This document shows positions 42,708-50,899 of a DNA stretch of 64,000 nucleotides, one piece after another (the first letter of the stretch is position 1; the number at the start of each line of letters is the position of its first letter). The stretch is from contig NZ_CAKMSB010000004.1 of assembly GCF_928381405.1 (NCBI RefSeq), positions 1 through 64,000 on the forward strand, read 5' to 3'. The position numbers and the translations under genes are program-made. The notes under the pieces are model-generated. The model was not told the DNA's origin and made no database searches. It saw nothing but the letters and a program-made list of their open reading frames with translations. The stretch comes from Rothia nasisuis (GTDB lineage Bacteria; Actinomycetota; Actinomycetes; Actinomycetales; Micrococcaceae).

Positions 42708-43748
42708 ATGTCACTCTTTTCTCGTCTCACCACCAGCTCAGCCCTACTCGCCACCGGCGCCCTGCTGCTCACCGGCTGCCTGGCTGGGGAAAACGCTTCT
42801 ACCGCTGACACTTCTGCCGCTGCGGGCGACACCACCGTCACCATCGACTACGCCACCTACAACCCGCTCTCTCTGATTATCAGGGAAAAGGGTTGGCTAG
42901 AGACCGCCCTGCAAGAGCAGGGTAAGGAGGTGGAATGGGTTCAATCAGCCGGATCCAACAAGGCCAATGAGGCCCTGCGTTCTGGGGCCATCGACGTGGG
43001 TTCCACCGCAGGTTCAGCTGCCCTGCTGGCCCGTTCTAACGGCTCACCCATCCAGGTGATTGACCTCTACTCCCAGCCCGAGTGGTCAGCCCTGGTCACT
43101 ACCAGCGACTCGGGTATCAACTCGGTGGCTGATTTAGCCGGTAAAAAGGTAGCCGTCACCAAGGGCACCGATCCCTACTTCTTCCTGCTCCAGGCCCTGG
43201 AAGAAGCCGGTGTATCGCCCGATGAGATCACCATTGAACAGCTGCAGCACGCCGACGGCCGCACCGCCCTCAACCATGGCACCGTCGACGCCTGGAGCGG
43301 CCTTGACCCCATCATGGCCAGTGCCGAAATTGAGGACGGCAACACCCTCTTCTACCGCAACGTCGACTTCAACACCTACGGCTTCTTGAACGCCACCGAG
43401 AGCTTTATTGAAGAAGACCCCGAAGCCGCCCAGGCCGTGGTTGACGTCTACGAGTACGCCCGTGAATGGGCTCTAGCCAATGAAGAAGAGGCCGTGCAGA
43501 TCCTGGCAGACAGCGCAGGTATCGAGCTTGAAACCGCCCAGGTCGTCTGGGACCGCACCTACCTGGACATCGATTCCGTGCCCGGTGACGCGCAGCTCTC
43601 CGTTCTCGAAAAGGTTGGCCCCTACCTGGTTGAATCTGGCGACGTCGCCTCACAAGGCGAAGTGGATACTGCCCTGGGCAGCATCGTCAACGACACCTTT
43701 GCCGCTAAGGCTGATCCGGCTCGAGTCTCTGTTCTGGTGGCTGAGTAG
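42708..43748 (+). CDS. ssuA: Aliphatic sulfonate-type ABC transporter substrate-binding lipoprotein
   Basis: The 346-residue binding protein has a lipoprotein signal ending LLLTGCLAG (Cys about 24). The mature part has the SsuA/TauA/NrtA pattern: DYATYNPLSLIIREKGWLE (about 46-64), WVQSAGSNKANEALRSGAID (about 76-95), VAVTKGTDPYFFLLQALEEA (about 148-167) and AWSGLDPIMASAE (about 195-207). The start lies 8 bp after ssuB. Ligand (alkanesulfonate, taurine or sulfone) is not distinguishable by eye. Confidence 0.88.
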   Translation: MSLFSRLTTSSALLATGALLLTGCLAGENASTADTSAAAGDTTVTIDYATYNPLSLIIREKGWLETALQEQGKEVEWVQSAGSNKANEALRSGAIDVGSTAGSAALLARSNGSPIQVIDLYSQPEWSALVTTSDSGINSVADLAGKKVAVTKGTDPYFFLLQALEEAGVSPDEITIEQLQHADGRTALNHGTVDAWSGLDPIMASAEIEDGNTLFYRNVDFNTYGFLNATESFIEEDPEAAQAVVDVYEYAREWALANEEEAVQILADSAGIELETAQVVWDRTYLDIDSVPGDAQLSVLEKVGPYLVESGDVASQGEVDTALGSIVNDTFAAKADPARVSVLVAE

Positions 43749-43750
43749 AC

Positions 43751-44608
43751 ATGTCAGTTACCTCTGATCTCGGAACCCGGTCGGTAACCCGCCGCCGTCT
43801 AGCGCGAACCGAAACACCGGCGTCCGCGCGCCCGCCCCGCCGCCCCCTGCTGACCCGCAGGTGGGCACCCTGGCTGGGTGCCCTGCTGCCCCTGCTTCTG
43901 CTGGCGCTCTGGCAGTACCTGAGCACCGCCGGGGTCTTCAGCGCGGTGCAGCTCCCCGCCCCCTCCAAGGTGGTTGCCGCCGCCCTTGATTTGGCAGGAC
44001 GCGGCCAGCTCGGCCTGCACATCGCAATCTCAACCCAGCGCGTGGTGCTGGGCTTCAGCATCGGCGCCATCCTGGGGCTAGTGCTCGGAGCCTGGGTAGG
44101 GCTCTCCCGCTGGGCCCAGGTACTCGCAGCCCCCACCATCGGAGCCCTGCGCGCTGTACCCTCGCTGGCCTGGGTGCCCCTGCTGCTGCTCTGGATTGGC
44201 ATCGGCGAGAACTCCAAGGTCACCCTCATCGCTATCGGTGCCTTCTTCCCGGTCTACACCACCGTCTCAGCTGCCCTGGCCCACGTTGACCCCAAACTGG
44301 TTGAGGCGGCCCGCACCTTCGGCGTCCGCGGTGTCAGCCTCTTCACCACCGTGCAGCTGCCTGCGGTTCTGCCTGCTGTGGTCTCGGGTCTGCGACTGGC
44401 TCTAGCGCAGGCCTGGCTCTTCCTGGTCGCCGCTGAGCTGCTGGGGGCGTCCATGGGCCTGGGCTTCCTGCTGACCGACTCCCAAAACAACGGCCGCACC
44501 GACCGCCTGCTGTTGGCTATCGTCCTGCTGGCGATCCTGGGCAAGATAACCGATGCCCTACTGGGTGTCTTCGAACGCTGGGTCAAGGCCCGGTTCCCCA
44601 GCAACTAG
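43751..44608 (+). CDS. ssuC: Aliphatic sulfonate-type ABC transporter permease
   Basis: The 285-residue permease has a long Arg-rich N-terminus, then about six membrane helices. It carries the EAA-type loop KLVEAARTFGVRGVSLFTTV (about 181-200) and the family motif AWLFLVAAELLGASMGLGFL (about 219-238). It starts 2 bp after the ssuA stop, so it is translationally coupled. The operon ends at the 22-bp hairpin at 44669. Confidence 0.9.
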   Translation: MSVTSDLGTRSVTRRRLARTETPASARPPRRPLLTRRWAPWLGALLPLLLLALWQYLSTAGVFSAVQLPAPSKVVAAALDLAGRGQLGLHIAISTQRVVLGFSIGAILGLVLGAWVGLSRWAQVLAAPTIGALRAVPSLAWVPLLLLWIGIGENSKVTLIAIGAFFPVYTTVSAALAHVDPKLVEAARTFGVRGVSLFTTVQLPAVLPAVVSGLRLALAQAWLFLVAAELLGASMGLGFLLTDSQNNGRTDRLLLAIVLLAILGKITDALLGVFERWVKARFPSN

Positions 44609-44668
44609 GAGCGGGGGTAAGGGCAGGTGCAGGTCTTCTCTGCCAGCCCGGCAACTGCTCCGACCAAT

Positions 44669-44725
44669 GTAATCGAAAGCTTCATCTGCGTGTTCTTTGA
44701 ACGCGCAGATGAAGCTTTCGATTAC
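44669..44725. terminator. 22-bp perfect hairpin between convergent genes
   Basis: 44669-44690 is exactly complementary to 44704-44725 (outer ends GTAATCG/CGATTAC). It lies between ssuC (+) and the TetR gene (-). The apex CATCTGCG...CGCAGATG resembles that of the 123-bp repeat hairpins. Confidence 0.75.
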
Positions 44726-44734
44726 TTTCGGCAG

Positions 44735-45319
44735 CTAGTTCTCGGCGGAAAGGGTCAGCCAACCCCGAGCCAGCAGGTCATAGAGGGCATCGGGATTATC
44801 TGAGTGCTGAGCCGCCCAGGCCATGCCCAGGGTTGCCAGATAGAGATCGCGCCCCGTAACGCCGGGGCGGACGTTCCCCTCCTGCTGGGCAGCCGCCAGT
44901 AGCTGGTCTAACTGAGCAATCACGTTGTGGCAGGCCATGCCCAGGGGGCTTGTCGCTTCTTCTACAGCCTGCCGCATGGGGTCGGTCAGGCCCTCGTAGG
45001 TCTGGAACCACTTGGCTGTTGCATCGAGCCAGGCCCGCAGAGCCTCCAGGGCGCTCTCCCCGCGAGCCAGCGAATCGGCAGCAGACTCAGGGGCCTGCAC
45101 GCCCCGCGTCTCAAGCACCGCCGCGATCAGGGCCGACCGGTTGGGGAAGTTGCGGTAGAGGGTACCGGCCCCCACCCCCGCCTGCCGGGCGATAGCGTCC
45201 ATAGAGATATTGACTCCGTCTTGCTCGAAGGCGGCGCTGGCTACCTCCAGGATTTTTTCTCGATTGCGGACGGCATCGGCGCGGGGTTTGCGGGCGGCGG
45301 TGGGGGTCTTTTCGGTCAT
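44735..45319 (-). CDS. TetR family transcriptional regulator
   Basis: The 194-residue protein has the TetR DNA-binding domain (ISMDAIARQAGVGAGTLYRN, about 38-57, with FPNRSALIAAV next). It is divergent from monooxygenase 2. The 89-bp spacer holds two oppositely placed AAGTGGAGA-type sequences, the probable operators, so it likely represses monooxygenase 2 and itself. ATG 45319 is chosen with AGGATGG upstream; an in-frame ATG at 45328 is equally possible. Confidence 0.85.
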   Translation of the reverse strand: MTEKTPTAARKPRADAVRNREKILEVASAAFEQDGVNISMDAIARQAGVGAGTLYRNFPNRSALIAAVLETRGVQAPESAADSLARGESALEALRAWLDATAKWFQTYEGLTDPMRQAVEEATSPLGMACHNVIAQLDQLLAAAQQEGNVRPGVTGRDLYLATLGMAWAAQHSDNPDALYDLLARGWLTLSAEN

Positions 45320-45338
45320 GGTGTCCATCCTACACTTG

Positions 45339-45396
45339 CTAAGTGGAGAATACCTCCGTATAGTTTTGCCCATAAACGGAAAATATCTCCACTTAG
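45339..45396. promoter_or_regulatory. Inverted operator pair between TetR and monooxygenase 2
   Basis: CTAAGTGGAGA (45339-45349) is exactly inverted as TCTCCACTTAG (45386-45396). Extended sites AAGTGGAGAATACCTCC and AAGTGGAGATATTTTCC (reverse strand) agree at most positions, as expected for two copies of one operator. Confidence 0.6.
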
Positions 45397-45408
45397 AAAG
45401 AAAGCATC

Positions 45409-46743
45409 ATGGCACACAAGAAAATGCTCATCGGCATGCAGCTGGGCAACGGCTACGGCGCCCAGGTCACAGCATGGAACTTCCCCGGCGTAGACCCCCA
45501 CAACTACGCCAACATCGACTCCCACGTACGCTACGCCCAAAAGGCTGAACGCGGCCTCTTCCAGTTCCTCTTCTTCCCCGACTTCCCCAATGAATCCCAG
45601 GCCTCAGACCAGGTCGCCCCGCAGCTTACCCTCGACCCCATCGTCACCATGGCCGCCATCGCCCGGGACACCAGCCGCATCGGGCTAGCAGCAACCGCCC
45701 CTACCCAGTGGAACGAACCCTACAACCTGGCCCGCCAGTTCAAGGCCCTGGACGTCATGAGCGGCGGCCGTATCGGCTGGAACGCCGTGACCGGCTCAGA
45801 CCCCCGCGGCGCCGCCAACTTTGGGCAAGACATGAAGTCCTCCGCAGAACGCTACGGGCGGGCCCACGAGGTAGTGCAGACCGTCCAGGCCCTCTGGGGC
45901 TCCTGGGGCAAGGACGCCTGGGTCGCCGACCGCGAGACCGGCGTCTTTGCCCACCGCAGCAAGATTAAGCCAATCAACGCGCAAGGCCGCTACGTGGCGT
46001 CCGCAGGCCCCCTGCCGATCCCGCCCTCCAAGCAGGGCCAGCCCGTCATCTTCCAGGCAGGCGGCTCCCCCAACGGCCTGGCCATGGCCGGGCTCTACGC
46101 CAACGCCGTCATTGGCTCAACCTTCACCATCGAAGACTCAATTCAGCAGCGCCAGGCAGTGCGAGACGCCGCCGAAAGAGCAGGGCGCAACCCCGATGAG
46201 ATCAAGTTCTTCGCCGGTATCATGCCCACCATTGCCCCCACCAAGCGCGAGGCTCTCGACCGGCGCGGCCTGTTGGTGGAGCCCCAGATCCACCAGCGCG
46301 TAGGCTACCTGGGCATGATGCTGGGCATTCCGCTCAGCAGCTCAGACCTGGACCAGCCCATTGACCCCGGCGTCCTGACCTACGCCCAGCCCAACCCCGG
46401 CGACCCGCGCTCAGCCAAGGCCCTAGAGATCGCCCGCGAGGGCTGGACCGTGCGCGACATCCTCTACCACGGCATCATCGACTACCACCCGGCCCCCATG
46501 GGCCCGGCCAAGGTAACCGCCGATCACATGACCGAGTGGTTCGAAGCCGGGGCCGTCGATGGTTTCTGGTTCTCACCCGATGTCTACGAGGACGGCATTG
46601 ACGCCTTCGTCGACGGGGTTGTGCCCATTTTGCAGGAGCGCGGCCTCTTCCACACCGAATACGAGGGCGAGACCCTACGCGAACACCTGGGTGCCCCAGA
46701 CCAGTACGGCCTGGCGGAGCACCTGCTAGAGGCTCGTAGCTAA
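45409..46743 (+). CDS. Flavin-dependent monooxygenase, NtaA/SnaA/DszA family (monooxygenase 2)
   Basis: This second LLM-class oxygenase has 444 residues: KKMLIGMQLGNGYGAQVTAW (about 4-23), ALDVMSGGRIGWNAVTGSDP (about 112-131), and PVIFQAGGSPNGLAMAGLYA (about 213-232). It is related to monooxygenase 1 but clearly divergent, so substrates probably differ. Unlike that gene it has no riboswitch; a divergent TetR with paired operators controls it. AAAGAAAGC precedes the ATG. Position beside ssuBAC suggests use of an imported organosulfur compound; this is inference from context. Confidence 0.87.
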   Translation: MAHKKMLIGMQLGNGYGAQVTAWNFPGVDPHNYANIDSHVRYAQKAERGLFQFLFFPDFPNESQASDQVAPQLTLDPIVTMAAIARDTSRIGLAATAPTQWNEPYNLARQFKALDVMSGGRIGWNAVTGSDPRGAANFGQDMKSSAERYGRAHEVVQTVQALWGSWGKDAWVADRETGVFAHRSKIKPINAQGRYVASAGPLPIPPSKQGQPVIFQAGGSPNGLAMAGLYANAVIGSTFTIEDSIQQRQAVRDAAERAGRNPDEIKFFAGIMPTIAPTKREALDRRGLLVEPQIHQRVGYLGMMLGIPLSSSDLDQPIDPGVLTYAQPNPGDPRSAKALEIAREGWTVRDILYHGIIDYHPAPMGPAKVTADHMTEWFEAGAVDGFWFSPDVYEDGIDAFVDGVVPILQERGLFHTEYEGETLREHLGAPDQYGLAEHLLEARS

Positions 46744-46760
46744 GCCTCTCACCGTTGAGA

Positions 46761-46817
46761 GTAATGCTCATTGCCATCAGCGCGAACGATTCTCGTGCTA
46801 ATGGCAATGAGCGTTAC
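46761..46817. terminator. Hairpin with conserved apex, left of the DUF559-type gene
   Basis: 46761-46777 pairs with 46801-46817 (one G-T), and the inner AGCGCGA/TCGTGCT continues the stem. The 29 bases 46770-46798 recur exactly at 47925-47953 on the other side of the next gene. Confidence 0.75.
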
Positions 46818-46981
46818 CTTCACGAACGCTACCACCGCTAAAGCCCCACAACCGCACACCCGCGTCACCTTCACGACACATTAATCGCTTGCAGCAAATA
46901 CTCACTGGTTTAGGCGAAAAGTTATCCACAGATTGCTCAAGGCTCTTGCCATGTCAGCTTTCCAGGGCAAAAGTCTCTCCC

Positions 46982-47878
46982 ATGGAACAGTTTTTCAACG
47001 ACATCAAAACCTCCCACGAGCTAAGGCACGAGGGTATCAGCCCCTCTACTGTCCGTCGACGCTGCGCTCAAGGCAGACTAATCCGCATTATGCCCAACGC
47101 CTATGTTGACGCCCACCAATGGGTGCAATGGGACGAGGAAACCCGCGTCAAAGCCCGCCACGCTAGCTTCATCAAAACGCACCAACACTACGTGCTCAGC
47201 CATGTATCCGCAGCGCTTTGGTGGAGCGCGCCCCTACTGCGGCTTCCGCGCAAAATTTGGGTGAGCCACCCTGCCCCCACGGTACGATCACGGCCGCAGG
47301 TGCACGTCAGTAGAGGGCGTGAAGATATATGCGCTAAAAGCACCTTCCACCGAGGAGCCTTCGTTACTTCTCCGCTACAGACGGTGCTCGACTGCGCCAT
47401 GACGCTCCCCTGCCTTGATGCCCTGTGCGTTGCTGATTATTTTCTGAACCGGGGGCTGGTCTCCATGAAAGAGGTACGGGAAGGGATCTCACTTCTGAAG
47501 GGCAAGGGCGTGTGTACTGCCCGCGCGGTAGCCGCGCTGATGAGTGATAAAGCTGAATCTCCCGCAGAAACTATTGCCCGCTACCGCATTGTGACGTGGG
47601 GATTCACCCCGCCTCAGGAGCAGGTAAGTATCCGAGTGGGCAGTTCTCTTTACCGTCCTGATTTTCTGTGGGAGGAGTTTAGGGTCATTGTGGAGGTTGA
47701 TGGCAACGTGAAATACGACGGCAGTCATGGAAACCCGGTTCAGGTAATTCGCCGCGAGAAGCAGCGCCAGCGGGATCTTGAGCAACTCGGGTACCGGGTG
47801 TTACGCGTGACCTGGGACGATATTATGCGGTCGCCCGAGAACTTCCGTGCGCTGTTGATCAATGCTGGGGTTCGCTAG
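46982..47878 (+). CDS. AbiEi-like winged-helix / DUF559 (VSR-like) nuclease-domain protein
   Basis: The 298-residue product joins an N-terminal winged-helix-like part (ISPSTVRRRCAQGRLIRIMP, about 18-37, followed by NAYVDA) with a C-terminal DUF559-type fold. The latter has YRPDFLWEEFRVIVEVDGNV (about 223-242) and RDLEQLGYRVLRVTWDDIMR (about 262-281), compatible with a PD-(D/E)xK endonuclease core (D, E, and Q/E-x-K-like positions). This layout is widespread in actinobacteria, usually called AbiEi antitoxin-domain or DUF559 protein, with no proven role. No AbiEii toxin is adjacent. ATG 46982 is picked over an upstream start at 46889. Identical-apex hairpins flank the gene. Confidence 0.7.
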   Translation: MEQFFNDIKTSHELRHEGISPSTVRRRCAQGRLIRIMPNAYVDAHQWVQWDEETRVKARHASFIKTHQHYVLSHVSAALWWSAPLLRLPRKIWVSHPAPTVRSRPQVHVSRGREDICAKSTFHRGAFVTSPLQTVLDCAMTLPCLDALCVADYFLNRGLVSMKEVREGISLLKGKGVCTARAVAALMSDKAESPAETIARYRIVTWGFTPPQEQVSIRVGSSLYRPDFLWEEFRVIVEVDGNVKYDGSHGNPVQVIRREKQRQRDLEQLGYRVLRVTWDDIMRSPENFRALLINAGVR

Positions 47879-47915
47879 GAGTACGGCGTGAGACTTGTGC
47901 TGCAACGGACTGAGT

Positions 47916-47972
47916 GTGGCGGTAATTGCCATCAGCGCGAACGATTCTCGTGCAGATGGCAATTGCCGCTAC
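47916..47972. terminator. Hairpin with conserved apex, right of the DUF559-type gene
   Basis: 47916-47933 pairs with 47955-47972 (two G-T pairs). The apex AGCGCGAACGATTCTCGTGC is identical to the hairpin at 46761-46817, while the lower stem differs but keeps pairing. Confidence 0.75.
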
Positions 47973-48083
47973 ATTCAAGAACAGGCAGGACGGACGGGCG
48001 CGTCACGAGGCGTCACACAGGTCAAAGAGTGGGAAGGGTTTGGCGGCAGAAGGAAGAAGCCCTTAACCTAAAAGAGATTTTGT

Positions 48084-48293
48084 CCATCACGAGCGATACG
48101 AGAGACCTGGCTCTACGACGATCGCAGCAACCACGCAGAGAAGCCGAACCCGCGCGTCCGCATGCACCAGCTGCTCGCCCCTAAGGGGCCGCAGAGCACT
48201 CAGCTGGGGCACAGCGCGGTCACCCCATTCGACTGTTATCGAAGGGTTACAGGTTCACATCTCGGCGCCGGTGCTACAGCCAGCTACCGATGG
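48084..48293 (+). ncRNA. SAM-I (S-box) riboswitch before acs, with greatly enlarged P3
   Basis: CCATC (48084-48088) and GATGG (48289-48293) form P1. The core reads GAGCGAT, CGAGAGACCTGGCTC, GACGATCGCAGCAACC, and much later GGTGCTACAGCC. P2 pairs GCGAT with ATCGC, where the ssuB element has GCGAC/GTCGC: a compensatory change. About 140 bases are inserted at P3 (GCCGA near 48142 can close with TCGGC near 48262). P1 3' strand runs into GGGAGA, the likely RBS for the TTG start at 48303. Confidence 0.78.
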
Positions 48294-48302
48294 GAGATAC
48301 CC

Positions 48303-50411
48303 TTGGGCGCACCTGCCACCTTTGTTTACACCGACCCTTCCACCCCAACTCCCAACCCGGCCCTGATTTCAGATGAGGCCCGCGTGCAGTTCTGGGCAGA
48401 CCAGGCCAAGTCCCGCCTGACTTGGGGCGAACTCTTCGATGAGGCCAACCCCCACACCTTCGCCAAGCCCCAGAGCCTGGGTTTTGACGAGGAGGGTATC
48501 GAGCAGTTCACCGTGCCCGAGATTAAGTGGTTCGAAGGTGGCAAGTTGAACGTTGCCTACAACTGCGTAGACCGCCACGTCGAAGCGGGTAAGGGCGATA
48601 AGGTGGCCCTCTACTTTGAGGGTGAGCCCGGTGACCGTCAGGCTATCACCTACGCTGAATTGCAGCGCCGTATCGCCAAGGCTGCCCACGGCCTGGAGAA
48701 GCTGGGCGTCACCCAGGGTGACCGCGTGGTCATCTACCTGCCGGTGATCCCTGAAACCATTATCTTTACCCTGGCCTGCGCCCGTATTGGTGCTATCCAC
48801 TCCCTGGTCTTTGGCGGTTTCTCCGCCGAGGCCCTCAAGTTCCGGGTAGAAGATACCGGGGCTAAGGTGCTCATCACCACCGACGGTCAGAACCGCCGTG
48901 GCACCGTCGTGCCGGTTAAGGCTACCGCTGATGAGGCCTGCTCGGGTGAAAACCAGATCGAGCACGTCATCGTCATCGACCGCACCGCAGGCACCCCCGA
49001 AGCCCACGCCGCCGTGCCCTGGACTGAGGGCCGCGACATCTGGTACCACGACCTGGTCGATGACCTGCCTGACACCCACGACTACCAGCTCTTTGACGCT
49101 GAGACCCCCCTCTTTATCATTTACACCTCCGGCACGACCGGTAAGCCCAAGGGCCTGGTGCACACGTCCGCTGGCTACCTGACCCAGGTGGCCTACACCC
49201 ACGCCCTGCTCTTCGACCTGCTCCCCGAGATTGAGGACGAGCAGGGCCAGCGCCGCGTGGACGAGCTGGCAACCGTCAACGACCCCGCCAAGGTTGAGAA
49301 TACCGTTCACTGGTGTACCGCCGACCTGGCCTGGGTCACCGCCCACACCTACGAAATCTACGGGCCCCTGCTCAACGGCGTCAGCCAGGTCATTTACGAG
49401 GGCACTCCCAACACCCCCACCTTTGAACGCCACTTCGAGGTAATTGAACGCTACGGGGTCACCAACTATTACACCGCTCCTACGCTGATTCGCTCCCTCA
49501 TGGGAGCCTTCCCCGACGGCCCGCCGGCGAGCAAGTACGACCTCTCATCGGTGCGCCTGCTGGGGTCGGTGGGTGAGTCCATCAACCCCGAGGCCTGGCG
49601 TTGGCTGCGCGCGCACGTGGGCGGGGGCACCGCGTCCTTCATCGATACCTGGTGGCAGTCTGAGACCGGCTCAACCGTGTGCTCGCCGCGTCCGCACGAC
49701 CCCCAGTTTGCGCCCGCTGGCACCTTTGCGGACGACGCCCCCCGCACCGGCTCCAAGCCCGGCTGTGCGACCCGGGCGGTTCCGGGTATCTCAACCCGCG
49801 TGGTCGATGAGCAGGGGAACCAGGTTGAGCCTGGCGTCCAGGGCTTTATCGTGGTCGATAAGATTGGCCCCTCCATGGCCCGCACGGTCTGGGGCAACCC
49901 ACAGCGCTACCTGGATTCCTACTGGCGCCACTACGGCGAGCGCGGCTGGTTCCTGGCTGGGGACGGCGCTAAGGTCGATGAGGAGGGCGATGTCTACATT
50001 CTGGGCCGTATCGACGATGTTATTAACATTTCGGGCCACCGCCTGTCGACCATTGAGATTGAGTCTGCCCTGGTCACCCATGAGGCTGTGGTGGAGGCAG
50101 GGGTCTGCCCGGTGGAGGACGAGCTGACCGGCCACCAGGCGGTTGCCTACGTGACTCTCTCTGAGGCCGGCCGGGCGCTGAGTGCCGAGGAGTTGAAGAA
50201 GGCCCTGACCGAGCATATCCGCCACGAGATTGGGCCGATTGCCAAGCCCAAGGACGTCATTGCGGTGGCCGATATCCCCAAGACCCGGTCGGGTAAGATT
50301 ACCCGCCGCCTGCTCGGTGAGCTCTACCAGGGCCGGGCGCTAGGCGACACCTCATCCCTGCAGAATGAGGAGGCCCTGGAGACTATCGCGCAGGTGCTAG
50401 CTACCCGCTAA
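48303..50411 (+). CDS. acs: Acetyl-CoA synthetase (acetate-CoA ligase)
   Basis: The enzyme makes acetyl-CoA from acetate through acetyl-AMP. TTG 48303 gives 702 residues starting LGAPATFVYTDPSTP; GGGAGA lies at 48292-48297. An in-frame ATG at 48162 lies inside the riboswitch and is unlikely. Domains: N-terminal ACAS region with NCVDRHVEAGKGDKVALYFE (about 82-101), P-loop YTSGTTGKPKGLVHT (about 275-289), WWQSETGS (about 449-456), and the C-terminal lysine motif PKTRSGKITRRLLGE (about 658-672), site of regulatory acetylation in the family. Control by a SAM riboswitch is unusual for this enzyme. Confidence 0.93.
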   Translation: MGAPATFVYTDPSTPTPNPALISDEARVQFWADQAKSRLTWGELFDEANPHTFAKPQSLGFDEEGIEQFTVPEIKWFEGGKLNVAYNCVDRHVEAGKGDKVALYFEGEPGDRQAITYAELQRRIAKAAHGLEKLGVTQGDRVVIYLPVIPETIIFTLACARIGAIHSLVFGGFSAEALKFRVEDTGAKVLITTDGQNRRGTVVPVKATADEACSGENQIEHVIVIDRTAGTPEAHAAVPWTEGRDIWYHDLVDDLPDTHDYQLFDAETPLFIIYTSGTTGKPKGLVHTSAGYLTQVAYTHALLFDLLPEIEDEQGQRRVDELATVNDPAKVENTVHWCTADLAWVTAHTYEIYGPLLNGVSQVIYEGTPNTPTFERHFEVIERYGVTNYYTAPTLIRSLMGAFPDGPPASKYDLSSVRLLGSVGESINPEAWRWLRAHVGGGTASFIDTWWQSETGSTVCSPRPHDPQFAPAGTFADDAPRTGSKPGCATRAVPGISTRVVDEQGNQVEPGVQGFIVVDKIGPSMARTVWGNPQRYLDSYWRHYGERGWFLAGDGAKVDEEGDVYILGRIDDVINISGHRLSTIEIESALVTHEAVVEAGVCPVEDELTGHQAVAYVTLSEAGRALSAEELKKALTEHIRHEIGPIAKPKDVIAVADIPKTRSGKITRRLLGELYQGRALGDTSSLQNEEALETIAQVLATR

Positions 50412-50445
50412 CCTGTACAGGCTATACGGCGGACTGCCTACCTTT

Positions 50446-50482
50446 CCTTTGTATATCCGCATATCGTATGGATATACAAAGG
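50446..50482. terminator. Hairpin after acs
   Basis: CCTTTGTATATCC (50446-50458) pairs perfectly with GGATATACAAAGG (50470-50482); outer TGCCTACC and GGGGTGGGCA extend the stem. Confidence 0.7.
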
Positions 50483-50572
50483 AGGGGTGGGCAATCATTT
50501 AAGCAGGTCCACACAACTCGTGTCGTACTACGTTAGACGTCGTACGCTGATAGCCATACAGCAAGGGACACC

Positions 50573-50890
50573 GTGATTGGTGCAGACGCCACCCATGGCC
50601 ACATCGATCTCATCGTGCTGGCAATCCTCGAAAAAGAACCCTCTACACTGCCGTCAAGCGGCTAGAAAGGCAGGGAGCTCTCACCAGCAAACAAATTGTG
50701 TCTGAGTTTCACCCAGGCCCGCGCTGACCTGAGACCCAGGCCGGTGGCCAGGTCATTGCCACTTTCGGCTCTCTCGATGAGGTCGCTGAAGGGCTCAGCC
50801 TCACCACAGACCTTCTTGCTTCACACCCCAGCCCGAGCTACCACGCCCCTCCCCTTGAGCAGGCCCACGAGAGAAACAATAGGGTGAAGG
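50573..50890 (+). pseudogene. PadR family regulator remnant
   Basis: GTG 50573, behind CAAGGGACACC, encodes HGHIDLIVLAILEKEP, the PadR N-terminus. Then the frame shifts: LYTAVKRLERQGALTS, the recognition-wing part, is read in another frame about 36 residues too early. A stop (PGPR-stop) and further shifts follow. An internal deletion plus frameshift therefore inactivated it. A palindromic GTCGTAC...ACGTCGTACG stretch (50522-50546) upstream may be its old operator. Confidence 0.65.
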
Positions 50891-50899
50891 CCTATCTAC

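Noticed and set aside
48162-48302. Upstream extension of acs from ATG 48162
   Set aside because: The 47 extra codons lie wholly inside the riboswitch; the protein family starts after TTG 48303, which has its own RBS.
50522-50546. Palindrome GTCGTAC...GTCGTAC as an active operator
   Set aside because: It may be the old PadR site, but the regulator is a pseudogene and no other target gene follows, so it is mentioned only with the remnant.
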